From assembly GCA_036417435.1 (NCBI GenBank), contig CM070913.1, forward strand, positions 17,824,680-17,888,679: 64,000 nucleotides of DNA, written 5' to 3'. This DNA is from Inia geoffrensis. Its lineage: Eukaryota; Chordata; Mammalia; Artiodactyla; Iniidae. Position numbers and translations under genes: made by a program. Under the pieces are notes generated by a model. The model was not told where the DNA came from. It saw only the letters and a program-made list of their open reading frames with translations, and made no database searches. Numbering within the stretch: position 1 is the stretch's first letter; each line of letters starts with the position of its first letter. This document shows positions 47,225 to 60,263 of this stretch, one piece after another.

Positions 47225-48345
47225 TTAAGCTCATCTTTTTTAAGTCTTTTTCACAATCTGGCATAACCAGTCACTTGCACTTTAGGCCACAGTTTCTCTC
47301 CTTTATTCTCACCCTTTCTCTCTTTTCATGTTTTAATTACAAGTCAATTTGCCTTCTTTCTTGTTTTTCAAGTATCTTCAAAATTTTTCTCTGATGGATC
47401 CAATGTTCTGTAGTAATAGTGGGTTAATGGTAGATATCGTGACAACCAAATAATGAATAAAGCTGTAATGTTGTTTATCGTTACTTTTATAATCAAGAAT
47501 AAAGGAAGGACAGGACATATTGAAATGCTCTTAGCTGCCCTACAGTGGAGTCACTGGCAGGTTTGCTGACGTTGTTCTTATGTTCCTCACCCAGTATGGG
47601 ACTTCGGTTCTTGAAGTAGCTCTTCTGTTTACTGTATTTACAGGTATCTTTACAGAGAGAGTCTTTTAGTTATTTTATCTAAAGAGCCTTGAATTGTATT
47701 GATTTATATTTTTAAACTTTTTAAGACTCTCTGGGAGCATCCACCCACAAACTGGATATTTTCTAATTGGTGATTTTTTATTTCAATTTGTTAACTTATT
47801 TCCTGATTCAGTTTTGAGTGTATTTGTAACAAGAGAGGATAGGTCTCCCTTTACTTAAGTTCTTAAGTCTATTCCAGAATACAGTTTGAGTTTCCTAAAG
47901 TCTATTTTTATCTTTATTTGGTTTATAATTTTGAGTCTTTGTCCGATTTCCTTTAAGGAGGAGGCTTCTGGAATTTTTTTATGTGGTAAATTTATTTATC
48001 TTGCACTCTCAAAGCGCTTGTTTTCACACACCTGTGTCACTTAAATCTTCTCTTTCTTACCTTGCTGATAATATTAAATGATTTTTCTCGTCTGAGTGAA
48101 AAAGAGTTAACTGGTTTAGGTACACAACTGTAGTCTGGGACTATAACAATCTAACAAAATTCTGAATTCTGCCACAGATTTTTGCCTGTCTTCCTGAGGT
48201 TTAGGAACATTCATAATCTGTAGTCTTTACTTGGCTCTTTCCCAGGGTTTTAATTTAACTATTTTAGATCTATTTTCTTCCTTGAAAATGTGATTGTGAG
48301 AAAACCCTGAAAAGGGAGAAGCTCACTTAGGAGATCATGTAAAGC

Positions 48346-48346
<1 letters not shown>
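47225..48346. other. Unassigned sequence
   Basis: May continue the retrovirus-like relic on the minus strand, but I see no motif. No gene. Confidence 0.35.
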
Positions 48347-48395
<49 letters not shown>

Positions 48396-48402
48396 GAGAG
48401 AC
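48347..48402. repeat. (GA)n microsatellite
   Basis: About 27 GA units with one gaca interruption. A pure purine strand, hence a potential triplex former. Confidence 0.95.
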
Positions 48403-50089
48403 GTAAGTAAGATAGATTTCAGAAGGTTACAGAGTCTTGCAATAAATTATCTTGGAGTTTTCATTGTAACACATATCACAGATAAAGGGCTGATTTCTTA
48501 CAATGAGTAAAAAAAGATGACAAGATTAAAACCCAATTAAAAATGGGCAGGAGACATAAACAGACAGTTCACAGTATCCCACAGAAACAAAATGATTATT
48601 TCGAGTGGCTTTGAATACAGAACTCTGGCTGAATACCTTAATGAGAATATTCTAAGAACAACAATAATTAACAAGAGCAAAACCTACAGAGAAATCTTTA
48701 ACTTCCCCAAGTTTGTTTATTGTTGTTATCGGTATTAATGTAGTAAATCTCAAATTGTTTTGTGGGTATTGTAGGAAAAAGCAAATGAGTAAATAAGTTT
48801 TTAGGAAAGAAATAAAATTATGGAATGGGGGAAGATAAGAACCCTATGGTGTTGGATTCGAAATGAAGGTGTCTAAATAAATACTTTTAGATATGACTAC
48901 TCAAAGGACCCAGAGCATTCATGTAACATCCATATAACAATGGACCCACCTTGTTCCCAGAATGTGATTTCTAAATATCACATCTAACTAAATGAATTTG
49001 GGACTTCTTAAAAAATATTTGTTTCCATGTCTAGACACAGAAAGTATAAGGTGAGTATGAACTAGCTTGTTGCATCATAATGGAAGAAAGTGGTGAATAC
49101 ATGCCAAAAGAGTAGAACCCAGAATGCAGCTTCAAGGACTCCCAACAGTCAAATTTTGAACAGTTTGAACATCAAAGTAATGATGACTGTAATGAATTCA
49201 TCACGATGAATTTTTCAAAACTCAGTAGTCCATTGTTATAATGAAAAAAAAGAAGGGGAAAGGAAATCTCTTTACAGAAATATTCCAGATAGTAAATGTA
49301 GAATGAATAGAACTTTTAAAATCATGATTTTGCAAACATCCAGCAGAATAATTGATTCATCAAGGATTTTCAACAATTATAAAGCCATTGGCAAAAATGT
49401 TACTGGGGAATAGGATTTTCATCTGGGCTTAAAGTTTCACTGCATGGAAAACTTATTAATTGCAGAGACAAAATTTCCTTGTGCTATGGAGAAATATGTT
49501 GGACACCACCCTAAGCAAATGATCAAATATTGTTACCAATAATGGGACAAAATACTTTTTATATTTGGTATAATTGGAAGTACATAACCTATGTAAAATC
49601 TTTGTCAAAAACATACAACCTGAACCTGATCATAAGGAAATAATCAGACAAATTCAAAGTGTGGAATATTCTTCAAGACTGCTGACTTTCACTCTTCAAA
49701 AATGTCAGTGTTTTCAGACAGACATAAATGGTGGGAGACTGCTCTAGATTAAATGTGGTTAAAAGTACCAGATGGTGAATATATGATCTCTTATGGATCT
49801 GGATTTTTAAAAGAGCAATAATATCATTGAAATAATGGGGTAAAATGGAATGAGGACTTTATGTTAGAAAATATAGTTAAGTGGTATATTATTGATATTG
49901 TAGTTATGTAAGAGAAAGTCCCATTTCTTTTAGGAAGTGCATACTGAAGTATTTCAAAGTAAATTTTCACAATGTCTAAGCCTTACTTTCCAATGGTTCA
50001 CCAAAAGTCTAAATAAATCAGTAGTTAGATGGATAGATAAATAGATAGAGAAAATGTGAAAAAATACTTTAAAGCAATATGTCAATTTA
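48403..50089. other. Unique AT-rich sequence
   Basis: A possible L1 ORF2 scrap at about 48520-48570 (cccaattaaaaatgggcagg). Otherwise nothing recognised. Confidence 0.4.
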
Positions 50090-50470
50090 TATGAAAGATA
50101 TCTATAGTGTTCAATGTACTACTTTCACAACTTTTTTGTAGATTCAAAACAGTTTTAAAGGCTGTCTTGAATATAGTTTACCTGGGAATAAATCTAGTGA
50201 AAAATAACAAAACTGAGTTGAAAGACATTAAAAAGGAACCAAACAAAAGGAGAAATATGCTCAGTTCCAGATATGGAGTCTTAATAGCATAAAAATATCA
50301 ATCAACCTGCAAAATTTTTAAAAAAAATGACAGTACTAAGAGTTATTAGCAAGAATATGGAGCATCAGAAACTTTAATGTACTGCCAATGTGAGTATAAA
50401 TCAATTTGGAAAACATTTAGTAATAAATATGTAGTAAATTGAAGCTACCATAGCTTTAGTTCCACTTATG
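50090..50470 (+). mobile_element. L1M ORF2 fragment
   Basis: tttacctgggaataaatctagtg, then gttgaaagacattaaaaagg and gagttattagcaagaatatggagc, then atcaatttggaaaacattt follow ORF2 order with a large internal deletion. The CHR SINE ends the similarity. Confidence 0.6.
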
Positions 50471-50660
50471 GGGCTTCCCTGGTGGCGCAGTGGTTGAGAG
50501 TCCGCCTGCCGATGCAGGGGACACGGGTTCGTGCCCCGGTCCGGGAGGATCCCACATGCCGCGGAGCGGCTGGGCCCGTGAACCATGGCCGCTGAGCCTG
50601 CGCGTCCGGAGCCTGTGCTCCGCAGTGGGAGAGGCCACAACAGTGAGAGGCCCGCATACC

Positions 50661-50691
<31 letters not shown>
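50471..50691 (+). mobile_element. CHR-type SINE with 29-base A tail
   Basis: A near-consensus CHR copy with intact A and B boxes and an uninterrupted A tail (50663-50691), signs of youth. I could not find a convincing target-site duplication. Confidence 0.96.
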
Positions 50692-51846
50692 CGATGCTTA
50701 ATTAAATTGGAAATATAAGCATGAACCCATGATGTTTGCAGGGAAACGGAGATAACTATTATTTTTCTATGGCGATCTAAGTGAGTTAGGTTGTGGAACA
50801 GCTGTATGTTTGCCATTACTGCCTACATTTTTGGTCTGTTGTACTATTTTCCACCACTAGGGACCAGAGCTCCTTGGAAAGTGGCATAACATGTTGTAGC
50901 GCAGAATTCAGATAAGCCTGACATTCTGTTGTCAAAAAGTAAGAATGCTTTTAGAGGACCTGCTTATAGTGTTGACAACAATGAAGAAGTTTAAGAGAAA
51001 TCCTTATCTTCCACCTGTTTAATCTGTTGATTTCTGAGATAGTTGTTTGTTCTTCCATTTTTCCCATCGGCATTATATCTTCTGAAGATATACAGTGAGC
51101 TGCTTAAATCTACCTGCATGTTATGTCTTCTTGGTGGTGTGTTCCCTTTTTTCATAGTGAAAAATCCCTTTGTTCAATTTGAAGATTTTTTGCATTTAAT
51201 TGAGATTCATCTAATATTCATAAGTCTGTACCTGATCTAGTTGTGCCAACATTTACCTTCTCCCCAGCATGGCCTCTTGCTCTACCCAATGTGTAAGGGG
51301 TCGTTACAAAACTCTAATTTTGTGATACCACCCCTTCCACACTTGAAAAGTTAGTCTTTTCTTTTTTCATTATCACCATGGACTGATGACAATGTCAGTG
51401 ACACTTTCCCCCCAAAGCATTTTGTTGATCTAATTTTAAAGTAATTGCTACAATTACTGTTGGGTTTTAATATTATATTTTTAAACTTCCAGTTAGCACA
51501 TTGTTACTTATTCTTTATTAGCGTTGTATTCTACACGTAAACCAAGTGGAAGAGTACCCAGTTTGTCCTAGTTCGCACCTATATAATTGGACTCAGCTGC
51601 TTGCATTTCGCTCAAGGGTAAGTTTCTAACAGATTAAAATTCTTTATACTTTCTTTGGATGAAGTTTCCATCTCCAACTCCTGTGGTACTACATTTTCTT
51701 ACTTTTAAACAGTAGACGCAAAATAGATAGTAACCATACAATGATTGTAAAGATGAAGAAACGATGTGTGTTACTTCAGCTCTGTCACAACTTTGGTCAC
51801 AACTTTGATGTGACCACTTGGAGTTTTATTTGTTTTTAAAAGTTAA
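50692..51846. other. Unique sequence
   Basis: No gene or repeat recognised. Confidence 0.45.
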
Positions 51847-51849
51847 AGA

Positions 51850-52868
51850 CAGCCTCTTCAATAAGTGGTGCTGGGAAAACTGGACAGCTACATGTAAAAC
51901 AATGAAATTACAACACTCCCTAACACCATACAAAAAAACTCAGGCCTGAATGTAAGGACAGACACTGTAAAACTCTCAGAGGAAAACATAGGCAGAACAC
52001 TCTATGACATAAATCACAGCAAGATCCTTTTCGACCCACCTCCTAGAGAAATGGAAATAAAAACAAAAATAAACAAATGAGACCTAATGAAACTTAAAAG
52101 CTTTTGTACAACAAAGGAAACCATAAACAAGATGAAAAGACAACCCTCAGAATGGGAGAAAATATTTGCAAATGAAGCAACTGACAAAGGATTAATCTCC
52201 AAAATTTACAAGCAGCTCATGCAGCTCAATAACAAAAAAACAAACAACCCAATCCAAAAATGGGCAGAAGACCTAAATAGACATTTCTCCAAAGAAGATA
52301 TACAGATTGCCAACAAACACATGAAAGGATGCTCAACATCATTAATCATTGGAGAAATGCAAACCAAAACTACAATGTGATATCATCTCATACCAGTCAG
52401 AATGGCCATCATCAAAAAATCTACAAACAGTACATGTTGGAGAGGGTGTGGAGAAAAGGGAACCCTTTTGCACTGTTGGCGGGAATGTAAATTGATACAG
52501 CCACTATGGAGAACACTATGGAAGTTCCTTAAAAAACTAAAAATAGAACGACCATATGACCCAGCAATCCCACTACTGGGCATATACCCTGAGAGAAACC
52601 ATAATTCAAAAAGAGTCATGTACCACAATGTTCATTGCAGCTCTATTTACAATAGCCAGGACATGGAAGCAACCTAAGTGTCCATCGACAGATGAATGGA
52701 TAAAGAAGATGTGGCATATATATACAATGGAATATTACTTAGCCATAAAAGAAACGAAATTGAGTTATTTGTAGTGACGTGGATGGACCTAGAGTCTGTC
52801 ATACAGAATGAAGTAAGTCAGAAAGAGAAAAACAAATACCGTATGCTAACACATATATATGGAATCTA
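51850..52868 (+). pseudogene. L1 ORF2 C-terminal relic
   Basis: The last third of ORF2. Readable pieces are 52087-52380 ([20 protein letters not shown] ... [14 protein letters not shown]), 52402-52677 ([31 protein letters not shown]) and 52556-52774 (ARTWKQPKCPSTDEWIKKMW). They lie in different frames because of indels and stops near 52380 and 52650. The RT active site and endonuclease are not present. The original stop is near 52868 (ggaatctaa). Confidence 0.88.
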
Positions 52869-53083
52869 AAAACAACATGGTTCTGAGGAACCTAGGGGCA
52901 GGACAGGAATAAAGATGCAGGTGTAGAGAATGGACTTGAGGACGTGGGGAGGGGGAAGGGTGAGCTGTGACAAAGTGAGGGAGTGGCATGGACATATATA
53001 CACTACCAGATGTTAAATAGATAGCTAGTGGGAAGCAGCCGCATAGCACAGGGAGATCAGCTCGGTGCTTTGTGACCACCTAG

Positions 53084-53110
53084 AGGGGTGGGATAGGGAG
53101 GGTGGGAGGG
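53084..53110 (+). other. G-quadruplex motif in L1 3' UTR
   Basis: Seven G-runs of 3-4 (ggggtgggatagggagggtg, then ggaggg) with loops of 1-3 bases. The same tract is present on the minus strand of the full-length L1 (about 19827-19853). Confidence 0.85.
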
Positions 53111-53240
53111 AGACGCAAGAGGGAGGGGATATGGGGATATATGTATGCATATAGCTGATTCACTTTGTTATACAGCAGAAACTAACACAACATTGTAAAG
53201 CCATTATACTCCAATAAAGATGTTAAAAAAAAAAAGTTAA

Positions 53241-53710
53241 TGTAGTGAGACAGTGCAAAATGTGAGGTGTAATATCTTATTTTGTAGGTACACACTGTAC
53301 ATGAAAATAGTACTGAATTTGAATAATGTCTTTAAAATTGAAATGTATTCTATTAGATTGTTCATTGCATTAAAACTAGAGAATGAATAAAGAAAATGAA
53401 GATGATATCTAATTACTTCTTGATGACTATTGAAAATAATTTTGTCATATAAAACAGAGGGTGTTTACTAATCTATTTGTGTCAAATACCCTAGACAAGC
53501 CACTAGATATTGACATTTTTGAGCATTGGCCTCCATGAAGAATCTAGTACACATCACCTAAGGATGCTAGACTATTGAACTTGATGCCTTGATGGGATGG
53601 GACTTTTAGGTTGTCTTAGAGAAGGTGCTGGAGGGAGAGTTATAGAAGTATTTGTTTACAAGACGTTCTATTAACCAGATATATTCAGCTTTCTGCCTTC
53701 TAGGCACATA
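53241..53710. other. Unique sequence
   Basis: Nothing recognised; a chance antisense frame of 75 codons (53606-53833) overlaps the mariner end. Confidence 0.4.
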
Positions 53711-53762
53711 TCGGGTTGGCAAAAAAGTTCGTTCAGGTTTTTCTGTAACATCATATGGAATA
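53711..53762. mobile_element. Mariner end (artiodactyl-type), one terminus only
   Basis: After a TA, tcgggttggcaaaaaagttc then gttcaggtttttctgtaac and atcatatggaa match the terminal inverted repeat of artiodactyl/cetacean mariner copies. The opposite terminus, expected within tens of bases in short copies, is not found. Confidence 0.75.
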
Positions 53763-54585
53763 TATGAATGCACTTTCCCACCCGTTTTGAAGTTTAGACA
53801 GGGAAGTGCCTTTGGCCAGTGAAACGTGAGCAAATGTGATGTACACCACTTTTAGGTGACAGCTTAAAGAACCAGTGCTACTTACCAATGTCTGATATCG
53901 ATACCGAGGTGAAGCATCTGTTAGCCTGGGCCACTGAGTTCAATGCAGGCAGGACACCCTGGCCATAGCACCAACCTGCTTGGGACATGCACTGTAAGCA
54001 AAAATTAAACCATTGTATGTTAAGTCACTAATTTTTTGTCGTAGTTAATGTCAGAATGACCTAGCCTACTCTTTCTGATATGCCTGCTGAATTTTAGCTT
54101 TCAAATTGCTGAAGTATCAGGCCAATTTGATTCCTACTGCTTTGTAAGTCATCTTTTCTTCCTCACCATCTCGGTTTGAAAGATTTTTCTCTTCTTTTAA
54201 GTTCTGAAATTTCACATGTGTGTGTGTGAGAGTGTGGTTGTGTCTAGGTCTGGATTTTATTTTATTTTTTTAAATTTATCTTGTTTGATGAGTCAGTTCT
54301 GCATATCTGAAGACATGCTTTTCTTCAGCCCAGGAATATATGTTGCTATTATTTCCTTGAATGTTCTATCCCTCACTGTTCTTTCCTTTTGAAAGTCTTA
54401 TAGATAATCTCTATGTCTATATTTGGGGGGATATGTTTTGGAAAGGTACCTTAACAGGATATTTTATGTCATCAAGCTTTTATGTTTTGGTTTTTCTAAC
54501 TAGGAATTGAGACTTTTCAAATGATTTCATTAAACATTTTCAATTTTCCCAAAAGCTAATAGTTTCATTTTATAAATATGTATCA

Positions 54586-54624
<39 letters not shown>

Positions 54625-55687
54625 CATGTGTGTATGTACAAACATACATAAGTCTGTGTGTAGTTTCTTGACTCTCACTGAAGTTATTAATTAAATATTT
54701 TCATCCATTTCATATCTTATTTCTATTTCCTTAGCTTTTTTTCTCTTTCCTAATATCATCTTTTCCTCAATATTTACATTATTTCTTTAATGTTTACAAA
54801 TAAATACAGCATATTTCTCTTGGGATTATTCCTGGGTCTTTACTTTCAGACTTATTTGGATATCAGTTTGAGATTTCCTCAGTTGTTGTCAACACTTCAC
54901 CTTTTCCCATTAGTTCCATATTTCCTATAAATTTCTCACTATTTTATTAACCTCTGACACTTGCCTGATTGTTTAGAGTTCTTTTTAGTATTTATTTTCT
55001 AATTTCAATGGACTCTCAGGGGAGGACATAAAAAACTGTATATATAATCAGTAGATTGAATTAGATATATGTTCCCTTTCTAACTTAAAAAATAAGTCCT
55101 ATTCCATCCAAAGATAGAATTTTTTCATATAAATTTATTTCCCTCATCTCAGACTTTAATTATCTGACATATTTCAGGAAATAATGTGATAACTTGATTC
55201 CTCCCCAGTAGCTCTGTAGTTGTCTGTTACCCATTAGTTTGTGACACTTTATCAAGAGATTAAATGCTGATGCAAAGCAGGGTCTTTTATGTGGTCAATA
55301 ATCCACTAATTGACTAAATATAATTGAGGGCCTACTATGTGCCAGCCACTGTGCTACCCTCTCCTCTTTCTACTGACTGGCATGTCTGTTCTTGCCCTGG
55401 GAGCACACTCCTCATTTCAATTTTATCATTGCAAGTTCCTTTTATTATTGTTTCAAACAGCCACATGACTACTTCCCTTTTTTAAAAAATTCAGATAATA
55501 TGTGACTCTTTCCTTAATAAATAATCATTTAAATTCTTATATTCTTATATATTAGCCTAATCTAAGTGATTTATTTGAAGCTTTTTGCATCATAGCTAAG
55601 ATTTAGTCTTTAAGGCTTCTAAGTTCTGACTTGTAGATTTTTATCTTTGGCTACAGATGTGGGAAAACATGTGACTGGGATTTATTT
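53763..55687. other. Unique AT-rich sequence
   Basis: Holds a (TA)n flanked by tg units at about 54590-54622 and a weak ancient-repeat block at 55310-55360 (gagggcctactatgtgccagcc). No gene. Confidence 0.45.
54590..54622. repeat. (TA)n with TG flanks
   Basis: About 14 TA units bordered by tgtg and catgtgtg, an AT-rich, easily melted microsatellite. Confidence 0.9.
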
Positions 55688-55752
55688 TTCTTGCTTGCTT
55701 TTTTTCTCTTTTCTTTATTTCTTTCTTTTTTCTTTCTTTTTTTTTTTTTTTG
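55688..55752. repeat. T-rich polypyrimidine tract
   Basis: About 65 bp of T with scattered C (tttctttctttt-type units), ending in a run of about 17 T. It is not followed by recognisable SINE or L1 sequence, so it is not clearly a retroposon tail. Confidence 0.75.
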
Positions 55753-57174
55753 GTGTTTGGGGTTGATATAACTTCATTGATTTTAATTATGTATGTTATT
55801 TTCTCCCTACTCCATCTGGCAGAACTGAACTGTAAAATTGAAACCAGAAGGTTGCAGATCTCAGTTAGTTCATGAAACTTAATTGTCAGCGTTAGCTTTG
55901 TGACCAACCATTGTTATACGTGTTTTGTTACGGAGCCTCAAGAAGCCTTCAGAAACTTTGCCACAGCCCTTAGTCACAGTCAATCAATTATTCTGCTTTG
56001 CAGGTGCTTGATTTTCCAGCAGACAGCAATTGCACACTGGGTTTGAAAGGTGGGCAGACACGCTCATGAATATTTAGAAGTTTATTTTTCTTTACTGTCG
56101 CAGACACATCTGTTAGACGGGAGTTTTGTAACATGTCTCTTCTCAGAGATTGCTAAGATTCAATTTTAACTGTGTCTTTTAAAAATATTTTGTCACACAT
56201 GGCTTATGGAGAAATCATTAGCAAGTATAAGCATCCCCTTTGTTTTACACAGTGGACATATTATAATAATATTCTATCCAGTTAATTACCTGAGACACTA
56301 AAAATTGTATTTTAAATGTATAATAAAGTTGGTTTGGTGTTTTGCTAAATCCTGGAGACATTTTCTTCTTTAAAAGTACTATTTTAAGTAGCATTCAGTG
56401 ATAAATAAATTTTGGCAGAAAGGAGGTAATCAAACTATATGCTTCACATAAGGACGCTTATGTGGTCTCGGATGATGGACTGGACAAAGAGAGCCTGTAT
56501 TAGGTTGTGCTGAGCCAGTCAGGGTGCTCCTCCCCGAGTCTGGAATGGATGCCCAGCCACTTTAGTCGGTTACCGTTCGGATACTTGAGGAAAGGAAGCC
56601 ATGGGAAGTATGTGTTGGAGCAGCCCTGTTTGAGGAATGAGTAAGGCAGGGGAGGAAAAGCTGGGCTGCAAAGTGTGAGGTGACTATAGAATGAGAGGAG
56701 ACTGAGGGAGACGAGGATCTGAATGGCCCATTTCATAATAGGCGCAGGCCTCTGATGGTTCACCTGAATTCCCTCCTGTGTTTCCGGAGATAATGCTATC
56801 GTCTTATGATTGTCCCTCGCTTCAGCCAGCTGGAATCATTTCTCTTCCTTTTGACCAATTGCTTCCTGTGACACCTCTGTAGACAAAATATTTATCCCCA
56901 AATGAATAACAGCCCTAGTCTTAGACACTCCTCATTTGTTACTTCAGTTTTGGATCAAGCAAGTTCATATATGAATGATGGTTCGGTGAATTTTTTTTTC
57001 ATACATACCAAATACCATTCTTACGGTGATGTTACGCAATGGTTATTTTTATAACACACATATTTACCTTTAATTAAAAAATTAGATTAAATCATCCCAG
57101 AAATATCATACTGGCTGAGATGCAGCTGCTCACTTACCAATATGTGCAGCATTGAAAAGCCATCTGATGAAAGA
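55753..57174. other. Unique sequence
   Basis: No gene or transposon recognised. The stretch around 55920-56110 looks complex and repeat-free (see findings). The antisense frame 56500-56763 has no domain. Confidence 0.45.
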
Positions 57175-57375
57175 AATTAATATTTATTGAACCCTTACTA
57201 TGTTGGGGGCAATATCCTATGTGCTTTATTTACGTTGTCTTATTTCATTTTCACGGCAGTCCTGTCAGGCAGGTATTATTAATAGAGGATGAATTTCAAG
57301 CCCAGAGAGGTTAAATAATTCGCCTAAAGTCATATAGCTAAAATATGTGAAGCAAGTTCTGTTTGACATTATGCT
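57175..57375 (-). mobile_element. MIR, antisense
   Basis: aatatttattgaacccttactatgtt, cttatttcattttcacggcagtcctg, ggcaggtattattaatagagg and cccagagaggttaaataattcgcctaaagtcatatagct follow the reversed MIR order closely. Confidence 0.78.
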
Positions 57376-57394
57376 CTTTTCAGTATATCTTGGC

Positions 57395-57490
57395 GTTAAT
57401 CATTCAATAATATTTGCTGAATATTTACTATGTGCCAAGAAGAGTGTTGCTATGTGGGACTGGATGTGGACGGTGCAGTAAATTATAAGT
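57395..57490. mobile_element. L2/MIR-like fragment
   Basis: cattcaataatatttgctgaatatttactatgtgccaagaagagtg resembles an ancient-repeat start and sits right next to the MIR. Confidence 0.45.
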
Positions 57491-60263
57491 CATGTTAAGA
57501 TTTTGATTCAAATGTTGTCAATCTTTTATATATGGGGGAGAGAATATATTTTTGGAGTTTTTCTCTCATTTTTTCAGAATGGTTAAAGTCTAAATAACAT
57601 GGGAATGTCTAATGGTAATTCTAAACATGAGAAATCAAGGATTGTATAAGAGTAATACCCAGATGTCATTTTAAGATCATGAAGCAATCTTAAAAATTGC
57701 AGTTTAATAAATTCAGCTCAGCACCCAGATTTTGTGGCTTTTCTGATATCCCTGTGACTAGGCAGCAAAGACTAGGCTGCATGGCAAACTGGATTAATTA
57801 ATAATTGCAAAAGATTCTGGAGGTTTATATTTTACTCAATAACAAGTTGACTTATTTTTTTACCAAATAGATACAAATAAGGGGAACATGAAAAGGCTCA
57901 CACAGTTTTTAAAGTATAGTTTTAACATGAAGAATATGGAATTACTACTTTCTTCTTAAACGGCAGCTTTCTGAATTAACTCTGTATTTTAGATGGCCAC
58001 TACTTTCTCTGACGTTCCTTGGTTAGATATATTCATAGATGCAGAAGTATTTTTCCTTTCCTGTAATGCCCCTTAGCTGACCTGATTATAGCTATAATTG
58101 TACCTAACTGAAATGGCCCCCATTGCCTTGGGTTATTATTTCCCAAATAAACATCACACGTGCATACAATGACACATGCGCATGTGCACACATACACCTG
58201 CTATGACCTTGGCCTGTGACTCCATTTCTCTCCACCTTCTAATCATAGAAATCTGAAATTTCACCCTGAGAACTTCCTTACAGAGTCAGGTGAGTATGTT
58301 TTATGTAATTCTCCTATATAGAACTCACTCTCATTCAAAACACGAATTTTACACAACAAACTACAATTCTTGAGTTTTGGGATATTGTGACAAAACCATC
58401 ATTTTTACTTCAGCTGATGTCAATAAAAACCAAAACATCCAAAACATTACAACATGTGATTCAGTATGAAAATTAACATTAAGGGCAGAACAAAAAATGT
58501 CACCAAGCAGAAAGTACTATGGTCTGTGTTCAAACCGGCAGGGTTATAAAATCGGTTTTAAATTCACCCTGGGGAATAGTTAACCCGTCTTTCATCAGAA
58601 GGTCAAATAGGCCCTCAGTGATTAAAATAGAGATCAATAGTGGTCCTTTTTACCCATGTAATATATAAGTAACACTACACTTCAGTTTAACACTAACGCC
58701 TGAAATTCAGGTCATGGAAACAACATTCAATGCTGAAGGATCAAAGTTTGATTTTAAGTTTAATTACATTTGTGCCTGGTAGCCCAAGCATTGGTAATTG
58801 ATATGAAAGCCAAGTTCATCACAAAGGCAGCAACCAGAGAACTCTTAAAGTATACACTCCTGGCTTTATTTAGCAATGCAGTGTCTTTCATTACATTAGA
58901 GAGATGAAAGAACTCCATTTCCTTTGCTAGCTCTTGGCCTTACCACCAACTCTGACTGTACACTCAGAGAGTTCATTTGGTTCCCTCGGGGCTACCCTTG
59001 TACTCAGCAGGTCACAGAACTCCTTATGTTACCATATCCTCAGCTGCAGTGAAACTTCCCTGTTGCTTGTCCTTTTGGCTACTGGGCCAGGGTAGGAGTC
59101 CCACCTCCCCTCACTTCATTAGCCTCATCGACTCCATTACTTCTTCTGAAAATAGACTCTGCCACATAATAACCATGTTATCAGATGGTAGGACTGTAAG
59201 GTGATCATATATATTTCATTTACTGCAATATAATATATTTATGCAAATGATATACTTTACTAATACGTTTCACAGTCATCAAAAACTAAGAATGCAATTC
59301 ATGTAGTCATTTTTTTTCCTCTAGTGATCAAAATGATTTCACATACGCGTCTGCACTTATATTTACCAGAGCTTTATGAGAAAGTGGAACTTAGTTATGA
59401 AAAACTAATGGATTTACATTCCAGTACAATCTGGTAATTTACAAGTTGAAGCTCTCTCCTATAACACTTATTCCTGTGTTATAGTCTATCAATTAAACAG
59501 CAGTTTCCTATTTCCATCTATCTTGAATATGACTATTGTAAGAATAATTGGAGTAATCAAATCTAAAAAATAAATGACTGCCTTTGAAATTCTATAATTC
59601 TATGATATATTCAGGAATTGAAAGGGAAACGGAGAGCACATTGTTAACTAGACTTTGAAAAGCTGTTATTTTTAAAAAGTAAATGAGAAAATGTGCATTG
59701 ATCAGTTTGTGTACTGCCATGCAAAGAAGCAAGGAATTAAGATAGCAGTAATGGTCTCCTATTGAACCACTTCACATTTCCATGTGTTACAAATTTCTTA
59801 AGTAAATCAACATGTTTCCGCTGCTCTGTGACAGCCATAAATCTTGGATAATCATCCTGTGAATGGGGCAGTGCATTAGCTCTGTAACTTCAATTAGCTA
59901 CAGTACCATCAAGCCCTGAGAAATCTACTGTAACACAGCTTAAACCATTAGATTAAAAATGGCCATAAATACTAAGTGTTGTAAATGAAGCCAACTTCAG
60001 GATATATCATTTGAACTTCAAAGCTTCACTTAAATTTAAATATTTAACATTGAAATGGCCAGAAAAATACCATAACTATTGTACCATATTGAACATTTAT
60101 TCTTTTTTTTTTTAAACAGGGAGAGGGAAATGGATACATGTATATATAAACATATAGACATAAATATATATGGATCACAAGTTACATTTCTTATTTTTTT
60201 AATATCTGAAACATTTATATTAACATATTTCCATATAAATAACCCAAGGAAAGTTTAGTATTA
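57491..60263. other. Unique sequence, 2.8 kb
   Basis: No recognisable repeat except an A/T run at 60102-60116. The 75-codon frame at 58977-59204 lacks domains or splice sites. 59750-60070 is a candidate conserved element. Confidence 0.45.

Larger units (their letters stand above)
51847..53231 (+). mobile_element. 5'-truncated LINE-1, 1.4 kb
   Basis: ORF2 C-terminal sequence from agacagcctcttcaataagtgg through the 3' UTR and an A tail. The end ccattatactccaataaagatg matches the full-length L1 tail. A short duplication, aaaagttaa, is seen at 51838-51846 and 53232-53240. The host base sequence on both sides is unrelated to L1. Confidence 0.93.

Noticed and set aside
58977..59204. Candidate coding exon
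   Set aside because: No flanking splice consensus, domain or frame evidence; only 75 codons.
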